Shown here piece by piece: positions 1-5,145 of a stretch of 5,145 nucleotides of DNA. A program made the translations under genes and the position numbers. The stretch spans positions 1 to 5,145 of the forward strand of contig CALCPB010000271.1 in assembly GCA_937897665.1 (NCBI GenBank), in the 5' to 3' direction. The stretch's first letter is position 1; every line of letters starts with the position of its first letter. The DNA comes from an uncultured Halomicronema sp. GTDB taxonomy: Bacteria; Cyanobacteriota; Cyanobacteriia; Phormidesmidales; Phormidesmidaceae. The notes under the pieces were generated by a model, which worked only from the letters and a program-made list of their open reading frames with translations, was not told the DNA's origin and made no database searches.

Positions 1-10
1 CCGTACATTA

Positions 11-33
11 ACCTCTCCTTGAGAAGGAGAGGT
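11..33. repeat. Perfect hairpin at head of a dispersed repeat unit
   Basis: ACCTCTCCTT (11-20) and AAGGAGAGGT (24-33) form a perfect 10-bp inverted repeat with a 3-nt GAG loop. It leads directly into GCCGCAGGCGGTGAGGTTT (34-52), and the unit as a whole resembles intergenic repeats I recall from cyanobacterial genomes. AACCTC (10-15) can alternatively pair with GAGGTT (46-51). There is no T-run after the hairpin on either strand, so it is not a classic terminator. Confidence 0.7.
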
Positions 34-121
34 GCCGCAGGCGGTGAGGTTTATTCGCTCAAGCGTAGTCTGGAATCCTTGAATGACATAGCTTTGACCG
101 ACTTCTGTCTAATGGATAGTT

Positions 122-203
122 CTGGGGAGGGGTGCCAAAGGCGGGGTGGGTATCGATCATCCTGCTGAAAGTGGTGCAACCCGCCCCCTGAGCCTTTCCC
201 CAG
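122..203. repeat. Long imperfect inverted repeat made of two G-rich repeat units
   Basis: CTGGGGA (122-128) pairs perfectly with TCCCCAG (197-203), and GGGT (148-151) pairs with ACCC (179-182) around a 27-nt loop, with partial pairing between. The left arm GGGGTGCCAAAGGCGGGGTGGGT matches the pattern of the unit at 28-52 (GAGGTGCCGCAGGCGGTGAGGT), so the first 210 bp hold at least three related units, the third inverted. This non-coding stretch lies downstream of the ABC ATPase gene. Confidence 0.6.
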
Positions 204-207
204 AGAG

Positions 208-233
208 GAAAGAAACGGGGTTTGGCTTAACCC
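208..233 (-). terminator. Possible weak terminator of the gyrA-ABC unit
   Basis: On the minus strand, GGGTT and AACCC (233-229 and 222-218) form a short 5-bp stem with a 6-nt loop, followed by CGTTTCTTTCC. It starts about 20 nt after the ATPase stop codon at 253-255, where a terminator is expected. The stem is short and the T-tract is interrupted, so this is only a candidate. Confidence 0.3.
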
Positions 234-252
234 ACACTGGTGTTCAATACAC

Positions 253-1632
253 TCATCGCTCTCCGGGGAATTTTTTGTCTGGTGAAGCGATGCCGAGAGC
301 TGACTCACTGTGAGGATCAAAGAGGTGGATTTTCTCGGGATCGATCGCCAGCCATAGCTGTTCCTCGATCGCAAACGGGCGAGCTGGGGTGACCCGTACC
401 TGCAGCAGGTCTTGGTCAAATTGCACGGCAAGATAGGTTTCGCTGCCGAGGGCTTCTACCCGGCGGACGGTCACAGGCAAATTCTCAGGAGCGGGAGTAC
501 TCAGGCTGAAATGTTCCGGTCGAACCCCCAGCATCACGGGCTGACCGTCGTAGGACTTCATCGTTTGCGCCCAGGCGGCGGGCAGCGTCAGGTGAAACTG
601 GGCATGGCTCAGACGCAGCGGCGCACTCACCTGCACCGACAAAAAGTTCATCGGCGGCGAACCAATGAAGGCGGCCACAAAGCGATTGGCGGGATGTCGA
701 TACAGCTCTAACGGCGTGGCGACCTGTTGAATTTGGCCCTGGTTCATCACGGCAATGCGATCGCCCATGGTCATCGCTTCAATCTGATCGTGGGTCACAT
801 AGATGGTGGTGATCCCCAGCTGATGCTGCAGATTGACGATTTGAGCGCGGGTTTCGGTGCGCAGCTTGGCGTCCAGGTTCGACTGCGGCTCATCCATTAA
901 AAAGACTTGGGGATTGCGGGCGATCGCCCGACCCAGCGCCACGCGCTGCTTTTGCCCGCCGGAAAGCTGGCGCGGCAGCCGGTTGAGGAGCGCGTCGATT
1001 TGCAGCATTTGCGCCACTGTTCTGACCCGCTGATCGATCATTCGGTCGGCGGGTGAGAGATAGCGCAGTCCTTTCGGTAAGCGGCGCGTGGCTCCCGACA
1101 GCAGGGTTTGCCACGGTGATCGCTGGGCTAGGGCCGCCTGCAGTTGGTGATTTGCTTCATCGGCAGCGGAGAGGGGGGCGGTCTGTCCCAAGGAGTCCTT
1201 TAACCCCGAGTTTGTTGACTCGGACGCATCTTTTGACGCAGCAGTTGAGGACGCTAAAAATTCCGCGCTCGCGCCCATGCGCCGCAGGCCAAATGCCAGG
1301 TTGTCGTAAACGGTGAGATGGGGATACAGCGCATAGCTTTGAAACACCATGGCAATATCGCGCTGCTTGGGCGGCAAGGTATTGACCTGCTGCTGACCCA
1401 CCCAAATGTTCCCGGCGGTAATCTCTTCTAGCCCTGAGATCAAGCGCAGCAGCGTACTTTTGCCGCAGCCTGAGGGGCCGACCAGCACCATGAATTCGCC
1501 ATCGGTAATGGTCAGATCAATCCGCCGCAGCACAGTCGTTTCGGTTGATGCCTCTGCATCCGCATCCTGAGACGCTGGGCCGCCCGCACCGGCGAAGGTT
1601 TTATACAAATTTTCTAGAACAACCTGCGCCAC
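253..1632 (-). CDS. ABC transporter ATP-binding protein, MalK/UgpC (CUT1) type, with insertions
   Basis: This is a cytoplasmic ATPase subunit of a carbohydrate, polyol or glycerol-phosphate importer. Visible motifs, numbered from the GTG start (459 aa): Walker A GPSGCGKST at 52-60, Q-loop VFQSYALYP with Q98, signature LSGGQKQR at 223-230, Walker B VFLMDEP with E248, D-loop SNLDAKLR from about 251 and switch H281 in YVTHDQ. A C-terminal TOBE/MalK-type regulatory region follows (GSPPMNF, GVRPEHF). The residue after DEP is Gln where Leu is usual. Family members are about 360-380 aa. The extra length lies in a short Ala/Gly/Asp-rich loop after KTF (about 15-33) and about 70 residues in the helical domain (about 121-192), Ser/Ala-rich and then LPKGLRYLSP. 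I chose GTG at 1632 because MAQVVLENLYKTF-like N-termini fit the family and it lies 10 nt after the gyrA stop. GAGGAG inside the last gyrA codons could be its ribosome site, though the spacing of 13 nt is long. An in-frame ATG at 1659 and a TTG at 1692 are alternatives. No permease or binding protein is in view, so the substrate is unknown. Confidence 0.93.
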   Translation of the reverse strand: MAQVVLENLYKTFAGAGGPASQDADAEASTETTVLRRIDLTITDGEFMVLVGPSGCGKSTLLRLISGLEEITAGNIWVGQQQVNTLPPKQRDIAMVFQSYALYPHLTVYDNLAFGLRRMGASAEFLASSTAASKDASESTNSGLKDSLGQTAPLSAADEANHQLQAALAQRSPWQTLLSGATRRLPKGLRYLSPADRMIDQRVRTVAQMLQIDALLNRLPRQLSGGQKQRVALGRAIARNPQVFLMDEPQSNLDAKLRTETRAQIVNLQHQLGITTIYVTHDQIEAMTMGDRIAVMNQGQIQQVATPLELYRHPANRFVAAFIGSPPMNFLSVQVSAPLRLSHAQFHLTLPAAWAQTMKSYDGQPVMLGVRPEHFSLSTPAPENLPVTVRRVEALGSETYLAVQFDQDLLQVRVTPARPFAIEEQLWLAIDPEKIHLFDPHSESALGIASPDKKFPGER

Positions 1633-1642
1633 AGCTGGGTTT

Positions 1643-3679
1643 CTACTCCTCAGAATCATCCTCGGCACTGCTGCCGCTGGATTCATTATCAACCAAGGTG
1701 GTCAGCGTCACGGTGGCGATTCTTTCACCTTTGGCCAACTTGTTGAGCCGATAGCCCGTTAAGGTATCTCGCCCCTGACGCGGCACGTCACTGACGGGAA
1801 TTTGGGCGCTGCGAGACTCGGTGGTCACGACGGTAATCGCTCTCTGTGGAGGACATGGCGCTACCGCCACCAGGTTGTCGGTCTTTTGCTTAAACAAAAA
1901 TGCCTGGGTGCCAATGCCCCCCCGCGCCCCGAGATGAATGCCCCCCACCGGTAGTCGCTTGGCAAAGCCTGCCGCTGACACCAGCAGCACACAATCACTT
2001 TCGTCTTGAATCTGCACGCAGCCGACGATTTGTTCTTGCTTGCGCAGGCGCAGGGCTTGGGGGCCTTGGGCGGTGCGCCCCATAACGGGCAGGTTATCGT
2101 CATCGATCGCAAAGCGAATCAGCCGACCGCCTGAGGTGGCGATCGCCAGTTCTTCATCGGCTTTGGCCAGCGTGACAAAGGCCAGCTCATCGTCTTTTTT
2201 CAGCTTCACGGCGGTGAGGCCTCGGCCAGTCAGGTTTTGAAACTCTGACAGCGGCACCCGCTTGATGCGGCCCTGCCGGGTCAGCATGATCAGGTCGTGG
2301 GTTAAAGCCGCTTCGGTGAGCACTAGCTGCGTTGCGATCGCGTCCGGTTCATTACCCACTGAGTCAGGCAGCAAGCCGACCAGCGGCACGCCCTTGGCTT
2401 GCCGATTCACCTGGGGAATGTCGCCCACCGTCAGGGTAAAGGCCTTGCCGTCGCAGGTTAGTACCAGCAGCTCTTGGGCGGTGATGGCCGGGGCCACCTG
2501 CAGCGTCAGCTCATCGGCCTCCTGCAGTTCGCGGGTATCGGCCTGTGCCTGACGGGCTTGGCGGCGCTGATAGGCGCGGGGTGAAAACCGCCGCACGTAA
2601 CCTTTTTGGGTGAATTCGAGGACAACCTCTTCTTCCTGATGCTCGGCCAAAATTTCAGCGAGCTGCTCCGTTTCCTCCTGGCGTTCGGCCTCACTTTGAA
2701 TGCGGGTACGGCGCGGGTCACTGAACTTTTTCTTGAGCGATCGCAGCTCTTTTTTCAGCATTTTTAGCAGCTCGCGGCGATCGCGCAGCAGCCGCTGTAG
2801 TTCATCGCGATGGGCCGTCAGTTCGCTATATTCATCCTGCAGATTTTGGCGCTCTAGCCCGGTCAGGCGGCGTAGCGGCATCGCTAAAACCTTATCGGAC
2901 TGCCGATCATCCAGGCCAAAAGCTGCTTGCAGCGACACCTTAGCAGTGGTGCCATCGGGGGCATGACGCAGAATCTCAATCAGCTGATCAAGATTTTCCA
3001 GCGCCCGAATTAAGCCGTCGACGATGTGCAGCCGGGCTTCGGTTTTTTCCAGATCGTAGCGATATTGCCGGGTGAGCGTTGCTTCGCGGAAATCTAAAAA
3101 TGCCTGCAGAATCTCTCGCAGGGGCAGCTGGCGGGGCTGACCGTCGTTCAGGGCCAGCATGATCGCGCCAAAGTTATTTTGCAGCGGGGTCTGGCGATAG
3201 AGGGCGTTGAGTACGACTTCGGGCTGGGCTTCTCGCTTAAGTTCGATGACGACGCGCATGCCCTCGCGATCGCTCTCGTCGCGAATATCGGCAATGCCAT
3301 CCAGCTTGTTGTTATTGACCAGATCGGCAATCTTTTCAATCCACCCGGCTTTGTTGACCTGATAGGGCAGCTCCGTCACGATAATGGCCGTGCGTCGCTG
3401 CCGACCGCGACCGGGCCGCACTTCTTCGAGCTGCGTGATGCCCCGCACGGGGATGCTGCCCCGGCCCGTGCGGTAAGCATCGGCAATGCCCTTGCGGTCA
3501 ATAATCTGTCCCCCAGTGGGAAAGTCCGGGCCGGGGATCAGCTCAAACAGGCTCTCATCTGACAGGGTGGGGCGATCGATCAGCGCAATTAGGCCATCTA
3601 CGACCTCGCTTAAATTGTGGGGCGGAATGTTGGTGGCCATGCCCACCGCAATGCCCGAGGAACCGTTGAGCAATAGCAC
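1643..3679 (-). CDS. gyrA: C-terminal fragment of gyrase/topo IV subunit A
   Basis: This is the remaining 678 codons of the subunit, opening at a GTG (3679) that is really an internal valine of the [11 protein letters not shown] motif. No Shine-Dalgarno sequence precedes it, so independent translation is doubtful. It overlaps the N-terminal fragment by 70 nt in another frame. Fragment numbering: [15 protein letters not shown] at 9-23, [11 protein letters not shown] at 47-57, GRGSIPVRG at 72-80 and ELPYQVNK at 103-110, all strongly conserved type IIA topoisomerase blocks. A charged coiled coil spans about 270-345, including [20 protein letters not shown] beta-pinwheel DNA-wrapping domain spans about 350-662, with repeated blade motifs such as GYVRRF, GRIKRVP, GGRLIRF and GFAKRLP, followed by an acidic tail. 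Where GyrA proteins carry the QRRGGKG box, this reads QRRQARQ (371-377). Its TAG stop sits 10 nt before the ABC ATPase start. Confidence 0.82.
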   Translation of the reverse strand: MLLLNGSSGIAVGMATNIPPHNLSEVVDGLIALIDRPTLSDESLFELIPGPDFPTGGQIIDRKGIADAYRTGRGSIPVRGITQLEEVRPGRGRQRRTAIIVTELPYQVNKAGWIEKIADLVNNNKLDGIADIRDESDREGMRVVIELKREAQPEVVLNALYRQTPLQNNFGAIMLALNDGQPRQLPLREILQAFLDFREATLTRQYRYDLEKTEARLHIVDGLIRALENLDQLIEILRHAPDGTTAKVSLQAAFGLDDRQSDKVLAMPLRRLTGLERQNLQDEYSELTAHRDELQRLLRDRRELLKMLKKELRSLKKKFSDPRRTRIQSEAERQEETEQLAEILAEHQEEEVVLEFTQKGYVRRFSPRAYQRRQARQAQADTRELQEADELTLQVAPAITAQELLVLTCDGKAFTLTVGDIPQVNRQAKGVPLVGLLPDSVGNEPDAIATQLVLTEAALTHDLIMLTRQGRIKRVPLSEFQNLTGRGLTAVKLKKDDELAFVTLAKADEELAIATSGGRLIRFAIDDDNLPVMGRTAQGPQALRLRKQEQIVGCVQIQDESDCVLLVSAAGFAKRLPVGGIHLGARGGIGTQAFLFKQKTDNLVAVAPCPPQRAITVVTTESRSAQIPVSDVPRQGRDTLTGYRLNKLAKGERIATVTLTTLVDNESSGSSAEDDSEE
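1645..1650 (-). promoter_or_regulatory. Candidate ribosome-binding site for the ABC ATPase inside the gyrA end
   Basis: GAGGAG on the minus strand covers the last gyrA codons (GAG GAG before TAG, within about 1 nt). It lies 13 nt before GTG 1632, longer than ideal. Its position supports translational coupling, in which ribosomes ending gyrA restart at the ATPase gene. Confidence 0.4.
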
Positions 3680-4185
3680 TGGTAGTTGGGCAGCACAATC
3701 GGCTCTTGCTGCGAGTTGTCATCGTTGTCGATAAAATCGACGGTGGCTTCGCCGATTTCGTCGAGCAGGGCCTCATAGCTGACCGGGCTCAGGCGCGTCT
3801 CGGTGTAGCGCATGGCCGCGGGGGGGTCGTTATCTACCGAGCCAAAGTTGCCGTGCCCCGCCTGCAGCGGAGACCGGCTGGATAAGTCTTGCACCATGCG
3901 CACCTGTGCGTCATACACCGCCTGGTCGCCGTGGGGGTGATATTTACCCAACACATCGCCCACGACGCGGGCACATTTACGGAAGGGGCGATCGGGGCTT
4001 AAACCCAACTCATACATGGCGTACAGGATTCGCCGGTGCACGGGTTTGAGCCCATCACGCACATCGGGGAGCGCCCGCCCGACGATCACACTCATGGCAT
4101 ATTCCAGATAAGACCGCTGTACCTCTGTATGTAGAGGGGTCGGCACGATCTGACCGGATGAAAGCATATTGAGTTGATCCGCCAT
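3610..4185 (-). CDS. gyrA: N-terminal fragment of gyrase/topo IV subunit A (premature stop)
   Basis: This is the open frame from the native ATG to a premature TAA (191 aa). Residues 1-166 are authentic and the last 25 (from NYQCYC) are out-of-frame read-through. Seen here are the N-terminal [28 protein letters not shown] block (17-41), GLKPVHRR (45-52), the quinolone-determining region with [12 protein letters not shown] (81-92), and [10 protein letters not shown] with active-site tyrosine Y127. Counting an offset of 5 from E. coli GyrA, Q88 replaces Ser83 and D92 matches Asp87. Two positions usually aromatic in E. coli GyrA (Phe96, Tyr100) are Leu101 and Ser105 here. A plausible ribosome site GAGGA lies at 4199-4195 on the minus strand, 9 nt before the ATG. 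Alone, the fragment lacks the tower, coiled coil and dimer gate, so it should not be active. Confidence 0.8.
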   Translation of the reverse strand: MADQLNMLSSGQIVPTPLHTEVQRSYLEYAMSVIVGRALPDVRDGLKPVHRRILYAMYELGLSPDRPFRKCARVVGDVLGKYHPHGDQAVYDAQVRMVQDLSSRSPLQAGHGNFGSVDNDPPAAMRYTETRLSPVSYEALLDEIGEATVDFIDNDDNSQQEPIVLPNYQCYCSTVPRALRWAWPPTFRPTI

Positions 4186-4269
4186 GAATCCCTGTCCTCT
4201 GAAATTGGGAATTAATAAAGAAGCCCGGCTGTATTCTGCCCAATAAAGCGGGTTTTAACAATGCTGTAA

Positions 4270-4291
4270 GGTATACGCAAAAGTCAGTCAA
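4270..4291 (-). promoter_or_regulatory. Candidate promoter elements for the gyrA-type gene
   Basis: On the minus strand TTGACT (4291-4286) is a 5/6 match to the -35 consensus, but 17 nt further the -10 is poor (TACAGC). A better -10, TATACC (4275-4270), pairs instead with TTGCTA (4/6) 16 nt upstream. The two overlapping options cannot be separated by eye. Either gives a 5' leader of roughly 70-85 nt. Confidence 0.3.
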
Positions 4292-4342
4292 TAGCAATAA
4301 CCTATAGCTACGATTAATTAAGGGAACCGGTGGAATACGGGC

Positions 4343-4348
4343 CATAAT
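4343..4348 (+). promoter_or_regulatory. Candidate -10 element for the receiver gene
   Basis: CATAAT matches the TATAAT consensus at 5 of 6 positions and lies 56 nt before ATG 4405. No -35 box is visible at the right distance, which could mean an activator-dependent promoter or a chance match. Confidence 0.3.
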
Positions 4349-4393
4349 GTGCAATGTATCAAGGTTTGCTCCCTACCGAGGCTTCCGTCGTTT

Positions 4394-4398
4394 AAGGA
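4394..4398 (+). promoter_or_regulatory. Ribosome-binding site of the receiver gene
   Basis: AAGGA stands 6 nt before ATG 4405, an ideal Shine-Dalgarno arrangement that fixes this start. Confidence 0.7.
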
Positions 4399-4404
4399 AA
4401 CACC

Positions 4405-4803
4405 ATGAAGACCGTTCTCATCGTTGAAGATGACATGATTAATGCCCGCGTATTTTCGAAGATTCTTTCGAAGCGGGGAGGGTTTACCGTCAAGCACACG
4501 GAAGATGTGGATGAGGTCATGACGATCGCCCGCGATCGCCAAGCCGATGTCATTTTGATGGATGTCTCCTTGGCCCATAGCCTGTTTGAAGGGAAGCCCG
4601 TCGACGGGATCAAAATCACCCAAATGCTCAAGGCTGACCCCATCACCGCCGACCTCCCCGTCATCTTGGTCACCGCCCACGCCATGCAGGGCGATCGCGA
4701 AAGTTTTTTAGAGCAGAGTGGCGCCGACGGCTACATCAGTAAACCGGTGATTGATCATCAAAAGTTTGTGGATGATATTGCCGCCCTGATGCCGAAATCA
4801 TAG
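4405..4803 (+). CDS. Single-domain response regulator (DivK/CheY-like receiver)
   Basis: This 132-residue protein is a receiver domain with no output domain, so it probably acts by protein-protein contact or as a phosphorelay shuttle in the cytoplasm. The whole phosphorylation pocket is visible: acidic cluster E8-D9-D10, phospho-acceptor D53 in VILMDVSL, switch T90 in VILVTAHAM, aromatic Y110 and conserved K113 in DGYISKPV. The TAHAMQGDRESFL and GADGYISKP stretches resemble DivK-like receivers. The loop after D53 is longer than in CheY: VSLAHSLFEGKPVDGIKIT replaces the usual MPxMDG, a style I recall from cyanobacterial homologues. The start is supported by AAGGA at 4394-4398, 6 nt before the ATG. 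It is transcribed divergently from the gyrA-type gene, and no histidine kinase is nearby. Family assignment is firm, and the pathway is unknown. Confidence 0.95.
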   Translation: MKTVLIVEDDMINARVFSKILSKRGGFTVKHTEDVDEVMTIARDRQADVILMDVSLAHSLFEGKPVDGIKITQMLKADPITADLPVILVTAHAMQGDRESFLEQSGADGYISKPVIDHQKFVDDIAALMPKS

Positions 4804-4917
4804 CAGAACATTTGTACTGATTTGCGACGAGTCGGTGAAACTGTAGCGGCTGGGCACATCTACCCTCACTTCTATTGGCTCCTGTCCCTCTCTACACGGT
4901 TCAGCCGTTCGCTTAAG
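4804..4917 (+). other. Short spacer between receiver and creatininase-family genes
   Basis: This 114-bp gap shows no convincing promoter, hairpin terminator or small gene. Read-through from the receiver gene is therefore plausible but not shown. Confidence 0.4.
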
Positions 4918-5145
4918 ATGCAACTTCACCTCTCCACCTGGCCGGAAATTGAAGCGTATTTGAAAACCTCACGGGGCATCATCTTGCCCATGGGGTCGAC
5001 TGAGCAGCATGGCCCAACGGGGCTGATTGGCACTGACGCCATTTGTGCTGAAACCATTGCCCGCGGGGTCGGTGAGGCCACGGGTGTAGTGGTGGGGCCA
5101 ACCATCAACGTGGGCATGGCCTGGCATCATACGGCCTTTCCCGGC
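4918..5145 (+). CDS. Creatininase family protein, N-terminal part (runs off window)
   Basis: The first 76 codons are open and in frame to the last base of the window. The sequence MQLHLSTWPEIEAYL then GIILPMGSTEQHGPTGLIGTD-like residues is diagnostic of the creatininase/creatinine amidohydrolase family, whose members are metal-dependent hydrolases of cyclic or linear amide bonds. E29, H31 and D40 have the same spacing as the metal ligands Glu34, His36 and Asp45 of Pseudomonas creatininase, so the first half of the metal site is intact. The later ligands lie beyond the window. The stretch GPTINVGMAWHHTAFPG near the cut end is also family-like. I chose ATG 4918 because the protein begins right at the conserved HLSTWPE segment; no clear Shine-Dalgarno site is visible upstream. 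The family is broad and the cyanobacterial members' substrate is not known to me, so creatinine hydrolysis should not be assumed. It may share a transcript with the receiver gene 114 bp upstream. Confidence 0.92.
   Translation, partial: MQLHLSTWPEIEAYLKTSRGIILPMGSTEQHGPTGLIGTDAICAETIARGVGEATGVVVGPTINVGMAWHHTAFPG

Larger units (their letters stand above)
1643..4185 (-). pseudogene. gyrA: Frameshifted DNA gyrase/topoisomerase IV subunit A
   Basis: The locus encodes the breakage-reunion subunit of a type IIA topoisomerase, which works as an A2B2 enzyme with GyrB or ParE to pass DNA through a transient double-strand break. Residues 1-166 read from ATG 4185 in one frame and the rest continues in the -1 frame, down to TAG at 1643-1645. 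Homology switches frame at about 3686-3693, after the motif QQEPIVLP. The family motif there is VLPA(Q/R)LPxLLLNG, but only AA remains between the Pro and Leu codons, which implies 4 missing nt. Restoring GCCC gives 848 aa, a normal length. The parts present in order are the winged-helix/CAP region with catalytic Y127, the tower, the coiled-coil C-gate, a C-terminal beta-pinwheel and an acidic tail (SSAEDDSEE). No canonical GyrA box (QRRGGKG) is seen, so a ParC-like paralogue is possible. The gene symbol is therefore tentative. The break could be real or a sequence error. Confidence 0.85.
4186..4404. promoter_or_regulatory. Divergent intergenic promoter region
   Basis: This AT-richer spacer separates the minus-strand gyrA-type gene from the plus-strand receiver gene, so it must hold promoters for both. 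I see no RNA gene or open frame that would explain it. Candidate promoter elements are listed separately. Confidence 0.6.
757..4698. repeat. Nine HIP1 octamers (GCGATCGC)
   Basis: Exact copies start at 757, 920, 2139, 2334, 2737, 2777, 3266, 4532 and 4691, all inside coding sequence. That is about one per 570 bp, against about one per 65 kb for a random 8-mer. Such density is typical of many cyanobacteria and is the main basis for the host assignment. Several near copies (for example CGATCGC at 345-365) add to the signal. Confidence 0.95.

Noticed and set aside
51..431. Minus-strand open frame of 126 codons
   Set aside because: It overlaps the ABC ATPase 3' end in another frame, runs through repeat DNA and has no recognisable domain or ribosome site.
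2040..2966. Several plus-strand open frames opposite gyrA
   Set aside because: Their composition is Ser/Arg-rich, as expected from antisense of a GC-rich gene, and the minus strand encodes conserved topoisomerase motifs throughout.
3660..3730. Programmed -1 ribosomal frameshift joining the two gyrA parts
   Set aside because: The frame change is -1, but the overlap between the last -1-frame stop and the 0-frame stop has no X XXY YYZ slippery heptamer (G CCC AAC does not allow re-pairing), and the joined product would lack one conserved residue at the junction.
4204..4255. Hairpins in the gyrA leader (ATTGGG 4204-4209 with CCCAAT 4239-4244; AAGCCCG 4221-4227 with CGGGTTT 4249-4255)
   Set aside because: The stems are 6-7 bp with long loops and one needs a G-U pair. 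They are mutually overlapping and resemble no riboswitch or attenuator I know.
4314..4321. TTAATTAA palindrome upstream of the receiver gene
   Set aside because: A short AT palindrome in an AT-rich promoter region is expected by chance; there is no second copy to suggest an operator.
1..5145. CRISPR array, tRNA/rRNA, transposase or novel defence system
   Set aside because: No spaced direct repeats, no clover-leaf RNA, no transposase or nuclease motif was found; the genes belong to known housekeeping, transport, signalling and hydrolase families.

Overview
The window looks like chromosomal DNA of a cyanobacterium. The HIP1 octamer GCGATCGC, a hallmark of many cyanobacterial genomes, occurs exactly nine times in 5.1 kb, far above chance for an 8-mer. 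The protein styles agree: a UgpC/MalK-type ABC ATPase, a GyrA-type topoisomerase subunit, a DivK-like single-domain response regulator and a creatininase-family protein, all resembling cyanobacterial homologues as I remember them. The species cannot be named from the sequence.

Layout. Positions 1-252 are non-coding and hold related G-rich dispersed repeats with hairpins. On the minus strand, read from right to left, is a gyrA-type gene (4185 to 1643) followed 10 nt later by an ABC-transporter ATPase gene (1632 to 253). They look like one transcription unit with coupled translation. A 219-bp divergent promoter region (4186-4404) separates them from the plus-strand genes: a stand-alone receiver-domain protein (4405-4803) and, after 114 bp, a creatininase-family protein (4918 onward) cut by the window's right end.

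The main anomaly is that the gyrA-type reading frame is broken near 3686-3693, between the catalytic-tyrosine region and the rest of the breakage-reunion domain. Alignment to the family motif suggests loss of 4 nt, most simply one copy of a tandem GCCC. Restoring it gives an 848-residue protein of normal length. It may be a real null allele, possibly tolerated if a second A-type subunit exists, or a sequencing or assembly error. Several usually conserved residues just upstream of the break are also changed.

Functionally the genes do not form one obvious pathway. The topoisomerase subunit controls DNA topology, the ATPase would energise sugar or polyol import with permeases encoded elsewhere, the receiver protein is a phosphorelay output or shuttle without its kinase in view, and the creatininase-family enzyme is a metal-dependent amidohydrolase of unknown substrate. 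I found no evidence for a novel defence, mobile or RNA-guided system.
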